Shown in pieces: positions 1 to 10,169 of a stretch of DNA of 15,000 nucleotides (positions within the stretch are counted from its first letter, which is position 1; every line of letters begins with the position of its first letter). This stretch comes from Cristatella mucedo (lineage: Eukaryota > Bryozoa > Phylactolaemata > Cristatellidae), in NCBI GenBank assembly GCA_009760855.2, contig WPIO01000059.1, forward strand, positions 2,502,501 to 2,517,500. Reading direction: 5' to 3'. The notes under the pieces are model-generated. The model had not been told where the DNA came from. It saw only the letters and a program-made list of their open reading frames with translations, and did not search any database. The position numbers and the translations under genes are program-made.

Positions 1-22
1 TATCGCCTCAGCGCTGTGTATC

Positions 23-62
23 GGTGCAGGGTACCTCTGGCTGGTGCAGGGTACCTCTGGCT
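23..62. repeat. Perfect 20-bp tandem duplication
   Basis: The unit ggtgcagggtacctctggct occurs twice in direct succession without a mismatch. Each unit contains a KpnI-type palindrome (ggtacc). It could be a real recent slippage duplication or an assembly edge effect, because it lies near the window end. Confidence 0.85.
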
Positions 63-1986
63 GACGAGCTTGAACTGCGTGAACTCTGAACTCTGTGACA
101 TGTCCAAGCGAGTCAGAAGTGAAGCATTTCTCAAGCAGAGAATGACGATGACAAAGTGCTGCATTGCTTTGCATTGCCGTGAATAGGTCATTACTCGTTG
201 GAGGATAAATTTGCATCTCCCCCAGGTGAATGTAAGACTGTGTCGGACTAGATGCACTTATTAACTACCTCCTTTAAATGAGAGCCTACCGTCAAAAAGA
301 ACCACCATCGTTGATGTGCACACCCAGTGTTGTGCCTGATTTTGCATGACAAGTTGCCGCTGCTTGGCGCTGGTTTGAGGCAGCCCCAAATGGCCGCCCC
401 CTGCACTGGGCTTGCCTGTGGCTACTGAAGGGGTTCAGGGACTGAACGCCTGGTCCCAGCAGCAGCAGCAGCAGCAGCGGCAGCGGCAGGTATCGGTGTT
501 ATTGATGATTGCTCCTAGCCACTGCCTGTCCCACCTAAGCAGCCAAACAGCCGGGATCAGTGGCTGACACTGTGATGCAGTGATTTAGCTAATTTCTTAG
601 CCTGATGGGAAAGGCTGACATGCGATACCTAGCTTCCAAGGATCGACTCACCAGCCAGCAATTCTCGAAGCAATTTGCTGCCACTGGAGAGTAATGCAAT
701 CTCATGCAGTGACGAGAGCAGCAACTGGTAAGGCTCTGGGAATGCTCTTTTTGGATGCAGGCGATCATGCCGAGTTCAAGTACAGCATAGTTAGCTGGCT
801 ATCATGACCGGATAGAATTAGGCCCAGGTAATGTTGGTTGGAGGTCAAGGAGGAGTTCAAGCCAGCAAAGTTTGGCTGGGCATTGGTAGGTAGTAGGTAG
901 TAAAAACAAAATTTCTTTAGGTAGTAGTAGTAGTAGCGGGTTGTAGTAGGTAACATTCGACTAATGTCACAGCATTGGCTTAAGAGAGGATGGTCATGGG
1001 CACAAATTGGCATATCTATTCTCATGCTGTTGCTGCCTACTGTCTGCTACTGTGGTTGCTACACAGTGCCTATGTGGATTAAGATGCGTTTTATCCAATC
1101 TGATCACCAGAAGCACGAGGTAGTTTCCTTAGCTACCATGTTGTCTATACACATGGCCTTCAGCTGCGCTGGCATGAACAAGGCATCTTTGTCTGGTCCA
1201 GCTTTGTACTGGTGTGCAGTTGCGGCTATCATAATCCCATTGCACAGTTGCTCACCATCACCTCGGCCTGCTACCTGTCTGATGCCGGGCTGGGCTGCTG
1301 GCACAACCATCGTCCTCCATCAGGCGAGATGCACCTCCAATCGCCCAATGCCGCCTTTGGCCACTGCTGCCATTACAGACAGATCGCCACCCCTCCACCC
1401 TACGATTATTTCCCCTGCGATTAGGTGGGTAGCTACCACTGGTTTCATCTGAGGTCTCAGGCTGGAGCCTAGGAATAGGAGCCCTGGGAGCATGTAACAG
1501 TGCCGATTCAGCACAAGATGGGCAGGCACAGCTGCCACGAGGTGCTGCAGCTAATGCGGCCCACCGAACTCGGGCATATCTGGTTCGGTCAGCAGCAACC
1601 CGATGCGATGGCTGCCAGGTAGCTGCCGCCCACTGAGCTGCACTAGTCAGCTGCTGCTGCGGCCGCGGCAGCTCCGCTCGCTCCTTTTTTGCTGGCTTTG
1701 GTGCAGCCATGCCACAATCCACGAGACGGCTCTTCTGGTACGACTCTATAATGTGCTTTCGTATGAAAAGAGAGGCAGCTCTCTCGTTGGAAATCGATCG
1801 GCATCCGTTGTGAAAAATGCTCCGAATGGCACAAGGGGTGATGATGCGCGACCGAGGCGCTGCTGCCGTGAGCGAATTGCTGCTCGAAGCAGGCCCCCCC
1901 CGAATGAATGCTCTGCAGCACAGCAGAGTGCACGTGTGTGGAGTCTCATGAAGGCTCTTACCAGCATCCACTCACAGCTACAGATT
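63..1986. other. Upstream stretch with no supported gene
   Basis: This stretch contains scattered short open frames on both strands but none with a recognisable domain. A CAG/CGG run sits at 457-489 and GTA-type short repeats at about 886-945. A 162-codon frame from 964 begins with a hydrophobic stretch that resembles a signal peptide, but nothing ties it to the receptor exons. The overlapping antisense frames between 1104 and 1971 look like composition effects. Confidence 0.5.
457..489 (+). repeat. (CAG)n trinucleotide run with CGG interruptions
   Basis: Seven CAG units followed by cgg-cag-cgg-cag. It is short and impure and lies outside any supported exon. A similar shorter run lies at about 8156-8171. 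Confidence 0.8.
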
Positions 1987-2057
1987 GATAATAATAATGC
2001 ACTTGATAAAGTGCCCTCAGAGACCTCAATCTCTTTCTTGGTGCTTTACATTTGCTG
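1987..2057 (-). mobile_element. 3' tail of an L2/CR1-like LINE or its SINE partner, minus strand
   Basis: Read on the minus strand, this gives caaatgtaaagcaccaagaa, then an agagattgag stretch, then ctctgagggcactttatcaa, ending in gtgcattattattat. It closely matches the + strand tails at 9301-9384 and 10508-10582. Only the last ~70 bp are clear. Whether more element lies to the right of 2057 cannot be judged by eye. Confidence 0.75.
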
Positions 2058-2130
2058 ATAGATATACATAGTGTGTGCTCATGCTTGCATACAGCCGTAC
2101 GACCTACACAGGCATACACCAGTGCCTACA

Positions 2131-2132
<2 letters not shown>

Positions 2133-2200
<68 letters not shown>
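2133..2200. repeat. (AT)34 dinucleotide microsatellite
   Basis: This is 68 bp of uninterrupted AT, preceded by cg and followed by gcacac. It is self-complementary and can form a cruciform or hairpin. The Ile-Tyr repeats it produces in translation are artefacts. Confidence 0.97.
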
Positions 2201-3149
<949 letters not shown>

Positions 3150-4491
3150 CCAGGCTGACATCTGACGGGGCTCATCAGTTCGTTTGTCATGTTTTCGGTG
3201 CAAGCCTTTATCCTTCGGTGGTAATTTTTGGCAGACTGCAACATTGTAAACTCCCTCGGTCCGTTCCGGCGAACAGTGCAGTATACAACCTGCCGATGGC
3301 GCTGGATGGCATGCCAGCTCCGGGGCGTAACATTGCACGACTTCTACATGAACTTTCTGAGCATGCCTACTGGGCAGTTCCCTGCAGGCATGTACGATAT
3401 TTTACCTTTAGTAGAAATTTTATCTGCTCGAGTAATTGCAATGCTAGATTTGCATTTGTGTTGCCACCTGAGAGACAAGAGGACCTTTTAGTTACTTTGC
3501 ACAGTGTGGAAAACATGCATGCGATCATAGCATGTTTAATTGCAGCTCACATAACCACACGAAGGATCATTGCCATGAACAAACAGAGTAAATGCTATGA
3601 CTAATGGATGGGTTTTTAACTTTGCTCTTAATGTCCGATCAGGGGAGTTAGTTAGTCTGTATAGAAGCCCAACTCTTGTAATAGTCAGCAGCTGCTGCTC
3701 TATCTAGGCTGAGTCGCTTGAGTCCTACTGTGGCAAAGCTGCTCGTGCGAGGTATCGAAGCAGGCGTGGCCAGTGGTGTCCTCTGGTGTCGAACTGCTGC
3801 TGCTAATTGCTGCCATGTTCTGTTACCATGGCAACATCGGCATCGCTGCTGCGTGTCCAGTTGCTGCTCTAGGTAGTCGCTGGCTGCGAGGATTTAATGG
3901 CTGCTGTGGCTTCGCCGGCATTTGTTGCATGCCGGAAATGACGAGCAACCTCACGAGTGCCGCGTGCTTGTGACCCGAGGACTTGAGTGAAGAGGTCGCG
4001 GAAGCGCTCGTGCGTCGATTGCAGCATTCACCGTACATGCTGCAGTAAGCCGCTTAGCTGGACTGACGGCTTGCCGTGGGTAAAAATTGACTCTCTGTGT
4101 AGCACCCCCCCCCAATCGCGACACCCGTGCCAGCGCCAGGAATCACGAGAGAGTATGTTGAATTTGAACTTTTTGATAGGAATCCATGCAAGCTCTTTTA
4201 CCGATACTAGCTCAGGCCGACCCAGCATGCTTCTGCCTGGTCAATGTCAGCAAGACGTATTGCCTGCCTGCGCTCGTTGCGAAATTTGCGCTTGTTGCGA
4301 AATCCAACTTTACATGAAAGCTTATGAAGGGCTTGTCGGCTGCTACATTACGAGCAAATCACAGAAACATACCACGTGGCTATGCATCTTGTTGGAATTG
4401 AGAGCTCTTTTATTTTCCTTTAGTGCTCCTCGCATGCGACTTCCGGCAGCGACTTTGCGTGATGACGCTTGCCATTGATTTGCATTTTAAG
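3150..4491. other. Stretch upstream of receptor exon A, no confirmed exon
   Basis: A frame at about 3238-3431 has exon-like borders (atttttggcag before, GTAATT after) and an ordinary-looking translation, but I recognise no domain and its exit phase (0) does not fit exon A. A 9-nt C run lies at 4105-4113. The rest shows nothing. An upstream exon with the signal peptide must exist somewhere, but I cannot place it here. Confidence 0.4.
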
Positions 4492-4845
4492 CTGCTGACA
4501 GACAATGCTTTGGTACGTCTCACGGAATGACGCTCATCGGTGAGGAGACGAACAGATACAGCACATACATGAGCAACTATGCCGGTTGTGCTTACGTCGT
4601 CGGCAATCTCGAGATCTCTGTAGTGGCAAACAGGACAGACTACAGCTTTCTCAGAGGCATACGTGAAGTGACTGGCTATGTCTTCATATACATGACTGCC
4701 ATCGATGTTCTGCCACTTCCGCTGCTCACGATTGTGCGGGGCGAGCAGACATTCAAGTTCCCCACAGACACTGGCGAGCGATCGTGCAGCATCATGATCT
4801 ACCTTAACTCGAACCTGCGCTACCTTAATTTGACCTCGCTGCAAG
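4492..4845 (+). CDS. EGFR: EGF-receptor-like exon A: N-terminus of mature receptor and most of L domain 1
   Basis: This exon encodes about 117 residues of an extracellular ligand-binding L domain. It starts with the family's first disulfide partner: Cys5 in QCFGTS is followed 26 residues later by Cys32 in NYAGCAYVVGNLEI, the same spacing as ErbB receptors. The rest follows the L-domain beta-helix pattern (SFLRGIREVTGYVFI, then LLTIVRGEQTF, then LNLTSLQ). Sequons are N46-RT and N112-LT. The donor is CAAG|GTAGGA, leaving phase 1. The 5' border is less certain. The AG at 4490-4491 follows a T-rich tract and gives a phase-1 entry, while the AG at 4500-4501 gives a start at 4502 in phase 2. A stop at 4488-4490 excludes an earlier start in this frame. 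No signal peptide is encoded, so an upstream exon must exist. Cys98 has no obvious counterpart in vertebrate EGFR. Identity as an ErbB-type L1 is firm; orthology within the family is inferred. Confidence 0.88.
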
Positions 4846-5129
4846 GTAGGAAGAGAGCGTGCTACACGATCCGACTGCTGCATGATGGAGGGAAGAGCAT
4901 GAGGGGAGATGTCTATGTGCCCGGTGCCCGCTGCTACAGGCCGCCGCCAGAGCTTCGCTGTGGTGGCCGCTGCTGCTTGCCATCGCACGACATGGCTTGA
5001 TCAGGCCGATCTCTGCCGTTCTCTTCGCCCACCAAATTTCCAGACTGCATTCTGATGTGCCTCTGCCTACCTAGCACATAAGTGTCTAGTGGTCCTTCAG
5101 TCACAACTGGCTCATTTAATGGACCTGCT

Positions 5130-5240
5130 GCATATGGATGTTAGCACCAATAACTTAGTAATGTTATCTATACATCATCTATAAAGTACCTAGAAAGAGA
5201 TTAAGTTCTGTCATGGTGCTTTACAAATTTCTTATTATTA
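5130..5240 (+). mobile_element. Degenerate LINE 3' tail in the first receptor intron
   Basis: The clear part is 5181-5240: ataaagtacctagaaagaga, then ttaagttctgtcatggtgct, ending ttacaaatttcttattatta. It aligns with the tails at 9305-9384 and 10512-10582. About 50 bp upstream also resemble the LINE 3' untranslated region, though weakly. It lies in the sense orientation inside the 698-bp intron. Confidence 0.65.
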
Positions 5241-5543
5241 ATGTAAAATTTTTATCTATGGCTCTCACTTACTGCTGCTGAGTAACCTGGATCAATATGT
5301 CTGTTTCTGGATACTTGATATGCTAGTTTTACCCTAATCTTATTGGAGCCAAATTCTGCCATGGTTCATTAGACACCGTTTGGCTTAGCTTCGCATTGCA
5401 TTCAATGCCGGCGGTGTTCTATGTGTGCGACTTATAGCTTTTGCCAATGCTCCGAGTGTGCCACACTAGATTGTATAACTGATGCATGCATTCTAGTTCG
5501 TACTCGCATTGTCGCTGGCTACTCGAGTCTCTATTTCTTTTAG

Positions 5544-5693
5544 AGATCTCCAATGGAGACGTTTGCTTGATTCGCAACTTCCACGACGATATGCAATGCC
5601 ACGTCAATAGCACGATCAATTGGAGAGACATTTTTGCAAAAGACAGCCAAGAGCTGGTCTACCAAAGTAGCTCCAGTCAAAGACCATCTGAGT
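5544..5693 (+). CDS. EGFR: EGF-receptor-like exon B: end of L domain 1 and entry to the cysteine-rich domain
   Basis: This 150-nt exon joins exon A with the frame intact: G|AG makes Glu118, giving SLQEISNGDV, the last turn of an ErbB L1 domain. It continues with STINWRDIF, the well-known Ile/Asn-Gln/Asn-Trp-Arg-Asp-Ile signature near the end of ErbB L1, and finishes PSEC. Cys136 and Cys168 correspond to the closing disulfide of L1. The acceptor is a strong pyrimidine tract (ctctatttcttttag); the donor GAGT|GTAAGT is near consensus and leaves phase 1. There is one sequon, N139-ST. Cys125 in GDVCLIRN is an extra cysteine not expected at this place. The preceding intron is 698 bp and contains a LINE tail. 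Confidence 0.9.
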
Positions 5694-6047
5694 GTAAGTG
5701 CTGACAGTATCAACTATCACTGGATGCCCGGATCCCTGCATGCTTCCAGTTGCATTGTCCCTAGTTTCTCTGTAATCGGTAGCTCTTAAGCTTTTTCCAG
5801 CTAGTGCGCATTGCTATTCGAGATGATTGGACAGTTTGCAGTGGCTCACTTTCTTAAGACCATAACCTGTTCATCGGACTGGAGAAAAGTTCCCTTGTCT
5901 TTGTGTAGTCATTGCTTTGCTTTACTGTAGTTGACGATGGTGGCTTGATGAAGCTAGTTCGAACTGTAGCTAGGATAGTTAGCTGCTGCCGCGATCCATG
6001 CCACAGCTCTTACTGAATCTAACCTCTATTGCCACTCGGCAACCACA

Positions 6048-6230
6048 CAGCACATTACAGATTAGCGCGTCATAGCATAGGGTAGCTGAACGCAGCACAA
6101 TACGGAATAGCTCAGCACATAACAGCAAGAAATAGCTTAGCACATCATAGCATGCAGTCACTTAGCACGTCAAAGCTAAGGATAGCTTAGCATGGCACAG
6201 CACAGAGTTGCTTATCCTGGATAGCATGCC
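6048..6230 (+). repeat. Degenerate minisatellite, period about 25 bp
   Basis: Six or seven imperfect units built around agcacatcatagca and gatagctt follow one another. Examples start at cagcacattacag (6048), cagcacaatacgg, cagcacataacag, agcacatcatagc, agcacgtcaaagc and agcatggcacagc. Units are diverged and unequal in length, so this is an old array. It lies in the second receptor intron. Nothing else is recognisable between 5694 and 6569. Confidence 0.65.
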
Positions 6231-6569
6231 ACTACAGACCGCTCAGCCACACACATTTCATATGGGGTAGACACTAACTTATATGCATGCCAAAGGACAC
6301 AAGAAAACACTCAGGGCCACTGGTTCATAGGACCGTGGTTGTAAACATTTACTGAATTGTGCACGATCAAGCATGCAGAGCACACACGTGAACAAAAACA
6401 AGTTCACCAGGGGCTGCTCATAGGATGCTGAGCATTACGGATGTGGGTTTTACATGATGCCAAATCGATGGAGGCAATGACAGAAATCGGAAGCACATTT
6501 CAGACTTATGCCAAATACAGAGTGTCTTTCTTTGCACTTCCATCCATAAGTCCATGCTGATTATTAAAA

Positions 6570-6728
6570 AATACTAGCTGATTCAACAACCTCTTTTGCA
6601 TGGCGACAGAAGAGCCTTTACGGCTATCACAGCCACTTGCAGCTACAATCGAGGGTCGCCCACAGCAGGAATCGAACCAGCGACTTCGGGGCCGAGGTCG
6701 TGAAAAGCAACCACCTTACTCGGTGTGT
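6570..6728 (-). mobile_element. tRNA-derived SINE, family 1, minus-strand copy
   Basis: On the minus strand it reads ggttgcttttcacgacctcg, then a B-box-like ctggttcgattcctg, a core gtgatagccgtaaaggctct, and ends with gaatcagctagtatt. The same order appears at 13425-13595 (+) and, more diverged, at 13866-13995 (-). The B box (near GGTTCGANTCC) marks a tRNA-derived head. The A box is not clear. The open frame crossing it on the + strand is incidental. Confidence 0.8.
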
Positions 6729-6729
6729 C

Positions 6730-7464
6730 ATTGCAGCTCACCAAAAAAGTAAAACAAGCTCGAGAGGTTCCCGGTGCATGATTGTCTCCCATGTCGCATC
6801 CGGCTTCCTCAAAGAGAATGAACCAGCTGCAGTTAATAGCTATTCGGAAAAAAGTGTACTAGTTCAGTCAGATTATGAATGCCGAATATGTATCATTCAC
6901 GGAGTTATAATCGCTAGGAACCGTTTCCGTGAAATACTTTGGTTCGACAGCGAAAGGGCCAGTGTCTTTTAATAGTCAGTCAGTTGTGCTCCGGAGGTCG
7001 AGCCCGTCCGGAGTTTTTGCCGAGACTTGTTGCTGGTCGTCAGCCACTGAGCTCCTGGCGCCTGCGCGAGCTGAGCTGCACACCACGTGACCGATGCCAG
7101 GTGATACCCATGATGCTCTTTGTAACTTTCGAATAGACCTCTCCACGGGTTACAAGGCTTGTTATCTCAAGGTGTGACCGCCGGTCGGCCATTGCTCTGG
7201 CGAGTTCCACTGCTGCTGCTGTCGGCACGCACGCCTTCGCGTGCATTGATTGGTCGCTGCTGCGCGTCCAGCTAGCCGGCCGTGGTTCAAAGGTCGCGGT
7301 TCAAAGGCCGCGGGCTTCACCACTGTTTGAAGCACGGCCGGTGTGGCACTAGCTAGCACTGCCACAGGCGCTGCCCTGCTTGCGGCCAAGTTCTGTCCGT
7401 TCATGGAGGCCACTGCAGCTCGCTTGTAACGATTTTTTCGTGCACCACTGGCGTATCATTGTAG
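6730..7464. other. End of second receptor intron, no element recognised
   Basis: Apart from a 14-bp near-duplicate (ggttcaaaggtcgc / ggttcaaaggccgc at about 7284-7312) I see no gene or known repeat. Short open frames on both strands lack family features. The stretch ends at the acceptor of exon C. Confidence 0.5.
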
Positions 7465-7700
7465 GTCAACGCTGCGACACCAGCTGCCAGGTGACACTGC
7501 CCTCTGGTGGCAGCAGCACAACTGTTGCACCCCGGCCGGTCGGTCTGTGCTGGGCGCCCGGTCGCCATTCCTGTCAACGCCTCAACAAGATCGTCTGCTC
7601 GCCTCAGTGCGACTACCGCTGCCTCGGTTCGCGGCCTCGTGACTGCTGCCATGCCGAGTGTGTGGGCGGCTGCTCGGGCCATACAGCGGCCGACTGCTGG
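7465..7700 (+). CDS. EGFR: EGF-receptor-like exon C: first half of furin-like cysteine-rich domain II
   Basis: This 236-nt exon completes Cys168 (T|GT) and reads CQRCDTSC, a near match to the start of ErbB domain II, then LCWAPGRHSCQRLNKIVC, then PRDCCHAECVGGCSGHTAADC. The order and spacing of cysteines follow ErbB receptors, including the CC pair and the CW motif, so the disulfide modules should fold as in that family. The exception is an insertion of about 16 residues between Cys175 and Cys196, rich in Ser, Thr, Pro and Gly, which keeps the frame. The acceptor is tatcattgtag|GT and the donor CTGG|GTAGGA, leaving phase 0. A 31-nt run of G begins 20 nt into the following intron. Open reading continues past the donor through the G run, but that part is glycine/arginine filler and not coding. 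Confidence 0.9.
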
Positions 7701-7718
7701 GTAGGAGAGAGCCTGCTG

Positions 7719-7719
<1 letters not shown>

Positions 7720-7750
<31 letters not shown>
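7720..7750 (+). repeat. 31-nt poly-G run next to the exon C splice donor
   Basis: Thirty-one G in a row on the coding strand start 20 nt after exon C ends and are followed by a further G-rich stretch (aggtggaagggagggggtgg). In the pre-mRNA this could fold into a G-quadruplex. Homopolymer length is error-prone in sequencing, so the exact count is uncertain. Glycine and proline frames across it are artefacts. Confidence 0.95.
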
Positions 7751-7751
<1 letters not shown>

Positions 7752-7779
7752 GGTGGAAGGGAGGGGGTGGGTGCTGCAC

Positions 7780-8660
7780 CCCGGCAATGATGTCAGCGAA
7801 CGTGCGGGCTGTGACTGACGTCGTCTTGCGCCGTTTCAAACTGTTCGAAATCAACTAGCTGGCACACAGTCGACACTCTCTGTGTGCCCAGGGTCAGCCA
7901 CCGCGGTGACACCAGCGGAGCAGACACGAGAGACTGAACGGGGCGAAAGAGGGTGTAGAATTAAGAAATGTGACCCTTAAGAAGAGGAGGGCAGCTCTAG
8001 TGCTGACTTTTGGAAGCAGCAGCAGTAGGCATTCTTAACGAATGCAGTTGACCAAGCAAAAGCAGGGCTGGAGGAATTCTCCATGCTGCAGCAGCCATTG
8101 GTGCATTGCCTGCATTGACGCCCCCCCAGCTGCTGTACCCTAGCGTCGAAAAGGTGCAGCAGCAGCAGCAGCCGTTTTGCCATTAGTAGGGAAAGCTGAG
8201 CACCAGAAGAAAGCTGTGACACCAAAGTCTCATGTGGTAGAAGGTCGTTACAGAGGCCAAGATTATTGTCGACTGTCCTGGTTCAAAGCCATGGTCGGCC
8301 AGTTATCATACCGTGTCCCAACTGATTTGCAGATACTATGTCAGGGGGGCTTACACATACATACTACAGATGCATTGCCATTATGGTAACACTGCATTCT
8401 TGCAGTGCCTTGACAGGCGTGCATGCAGCACTAGCTGCTGGCCAGCCGCTGACCAGCAGCTGCTGGCCTAACTTGCCCCATTCCCTTAAAGGAAGTCGGT
8501 TTTAGCCTCTTAGAGCTGGCAGTACTCTTTACTCATTAATGTCGCTAGTTCTTATAAGCTGCTCTGCTATGTACTCCTGCTCTGCATACAGCAGCCGTTA
8601 GTATGGACACCGACTCTTACTAATGAGCCCTTCCCCTATATATCAAGGCAAGCTAACAGC
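7780..8660. other. Intron stretch with no recognised element
   Basis: No gene or repeat family is recognised apart from a CAG run at about 8156-8171 and the small inverted repeat at 8433-8461. Open frames here are short and without domain signatures. Confidence 0.5.
8433..8461. repeat. Small perfect inverted repeat
   Basis: Agctgctgg at 8433-8441 is mirrored by ccagcagct at 8453-8461 with an 11-nt loop. It is intronic, with no poly-T after it, so it has no visible function. Confidence 0.5.
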
Positions 8661-8664
8661 TGCT

Positions 8665-8735
8665 TCGGTGGTTGAGGCAGTCTGACACATTGAGATCCAA
8701 GGGTCGACCTCCCCCAAGGGTCAAACTCCTCGGTG
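8665..8735 (+). mobile_element. Possible tRNA-derived SINE head
   Basis: A-box-like cggtggttgaggcagt at about 8668 is followed some 45 nt later by a B-box-like agggtcaaactcctc. Order and spacing fit a tRNA-type internal promoter. Both boxes are diverged, and no tail or flanking duplication is clear. Confidence 0.4.
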
Positions 8736-8965
8736 TGCTCTTGCTATGCATGTAGGCTCGCTGTTTTCGGCTTTCGTACGACCAATATGACAGCTTCCTC
8801 CGGAGATCAGTGGCAGCTCTGCAATGATCTTAGCCAATTATTTTGATGATATCCCTGACGGAATCACTCTGCCATTATTATCGTGCTAGCTGTGCTGAGA
8901 CACGAGTCATAGACGATTCGGAGCATGCATCGGTGGATGGTGAGGCATCATGCTCCAATCATTTC

Positions 8966-9064
8966 TGGATTGGCCCAGTGGTTAGTTAATGTGCCCTAAA
9001 CAAGATCTGGCCGTGGTCGTGGGCTCAAGCTTATGTTAAGCATCTGAATAGAGGCCACATTCTC
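8966..9064 (+). mobile_element. tRNA-derived SINE, family 2 (or a SINE head joined to a LINE end)
   Basis: An A-box-like cccagtggttagttaatgtg is followed by a decayed B box (gtgggctcaagc). It then continues aagcatctgaatagag, which resembles aagcggctgaatagag of the minus-strand copy at 13158-13325. It runs straight into a LINE 3' end at about 9065, so the two may be one chimeric insertion or two adjacent ones. Confidence 0.5.
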
Positions 9065-9384
9065 TTACATCCCCTGACCTGACCACATTTAAAAGGAACT
9101 TAAAAATACCTATTTAGGACAGCATTTAGTGGGTCCCTGTGATTCGTCCTTCACGTGATTATGCGTACTGACACTGTGCATGCTGCCACTAACCACATTT
9201 GCATGCTGACCCTGTGCATGTCACCCCTAACCATGTTATTCATTTTGTTTGTTTTTCAAGCATGATTTTACTTACCATTCAATTGCATTTCCCTTTGCAG
9301 CAAATGTAAAGCGCCTAGAAAGAGATTCAGTTCTCTGAGGGTGCTTTATCAAGTGCATTATTATTATTATTATTATTATTATTA
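9065..9384 (+). mobile_element. 5'-truncated L2/CR1-like LINE, ORF2 end and 3' tail
   Basis: The frame from about 9078 encodes DLTTFKRNLKIPI and a stop, the usual C-terminal ending of non-LTR retrotransposon ORF2 (TFK.LK). After it comes a ~220-bp 3' untranslated region with tgcatgctgaccctgtgcat, then aaagcgcctagaaagagatt, and an (ATT) run to 9384. It aligns along its length with the copy at 10170-10582. It lies in the sense orientation in the third receptor intron and is inactive because of 5' truncation. Confidence 0.88.
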
Positions 9385-10169
9385 GGGCACTATACGAATG
9401 AATTATATTTTAAACGAATCATATCTCGAATGCAGGGCTTGCTAACCGAGGTCTTCAATCGGCATATGTGTAGGGGTGATTATGAACAATGACTCTGATG
9501 CAAAGGCTGCCTAAAGCTGCAAGTGAGATGCAGCAGCAGCATCTTTGTGGCTGTCTGCTCGCTCAGCCATGCTAGCATTAGGCTTTCTGAGCATAGCCGG
9601 GCCGCGGAACAGTAAATGGCAATAATAGCAAATAGCTGCATGTAGAGCAGAGCGGATGACTGATTGGTGAAAGGTCTGACACAAACCCAAACAGCTGCCG
9701 AGATGACTTTTTCATAGAGCTCTCGCTGTCTCTGACAACAAGGCAGCAGCTAATGAGTGTAGGTAATTGCTTGTTGTGCCCCAATGATGACATGTCCACA
9801 CAGCTCAACAAGCATAATTCCATCTCTGAAGAAGCAGACAAGGTAGCCATCAGTAATTGTGATAATAAGAATAAACTTGCTGCAAGATAATCAACTACCA
9901 AAGGTCGAGGACAGGCGCTCGGTGGCTTTCTTAGGCCGGCATGCTACAAAGCGCAAAAGTGTGGCCACTCAAGAGCCACCCATTACTTGGCACTCTGGCT
10001 AGTCGCATGCACGGAATCGTGCACTAGATGAGTATAAAAATCACACAGAGATAAAAAAAAAGAGATAATTTCTCCTGGGGAATAGACATGTCTTACATGA
10101 TGCATAGCAATTGGCCAGTGACCGAAGCCAGAGGCAAGCTCTAGGCTTTCTGTGCCAGGAGCTCAAGGC
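9385..10169. other. Intron stretch with no recognised element
   Basis: A 107-codon frame on the minus strand (9578-9901) is the longest here. I recognise no domain in it, and its composition gives no reason to think it is expressed. No repeat family was identified. Confidence 0.45.

Noticed and set aside
1258-1971. 237-codon minus-strand frame and overlapping frames on both strands
   Set aside because: No domain is recognised. The composition is rich in Ala, Arg and Ser as expected from a locally GC-rich stretch, and several frames are open together.
4410-4988. 192-codon minus-strand open frame
   Set aside because: It lies antisense to receptor exon A, whose + strand frame has strong family motifs and splice borders.
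6048-6230. Possible CRISPR-like array
   Set aside because: Units are diverged with no constant repeat and no unique spacers, and the context is an animal intron.
7401-7854. Poly-proline and poly-glycine frames across the G run
   Set aside because: They arise from the 31-nt homopolymer and from antisense of exon C.
9578-9901. 107-codon minus-strand frame with a hydrophobic start
   Set aside because: It is intronic, with no domain and no promoter or splice evidence. A chance frame is the simpler reading.
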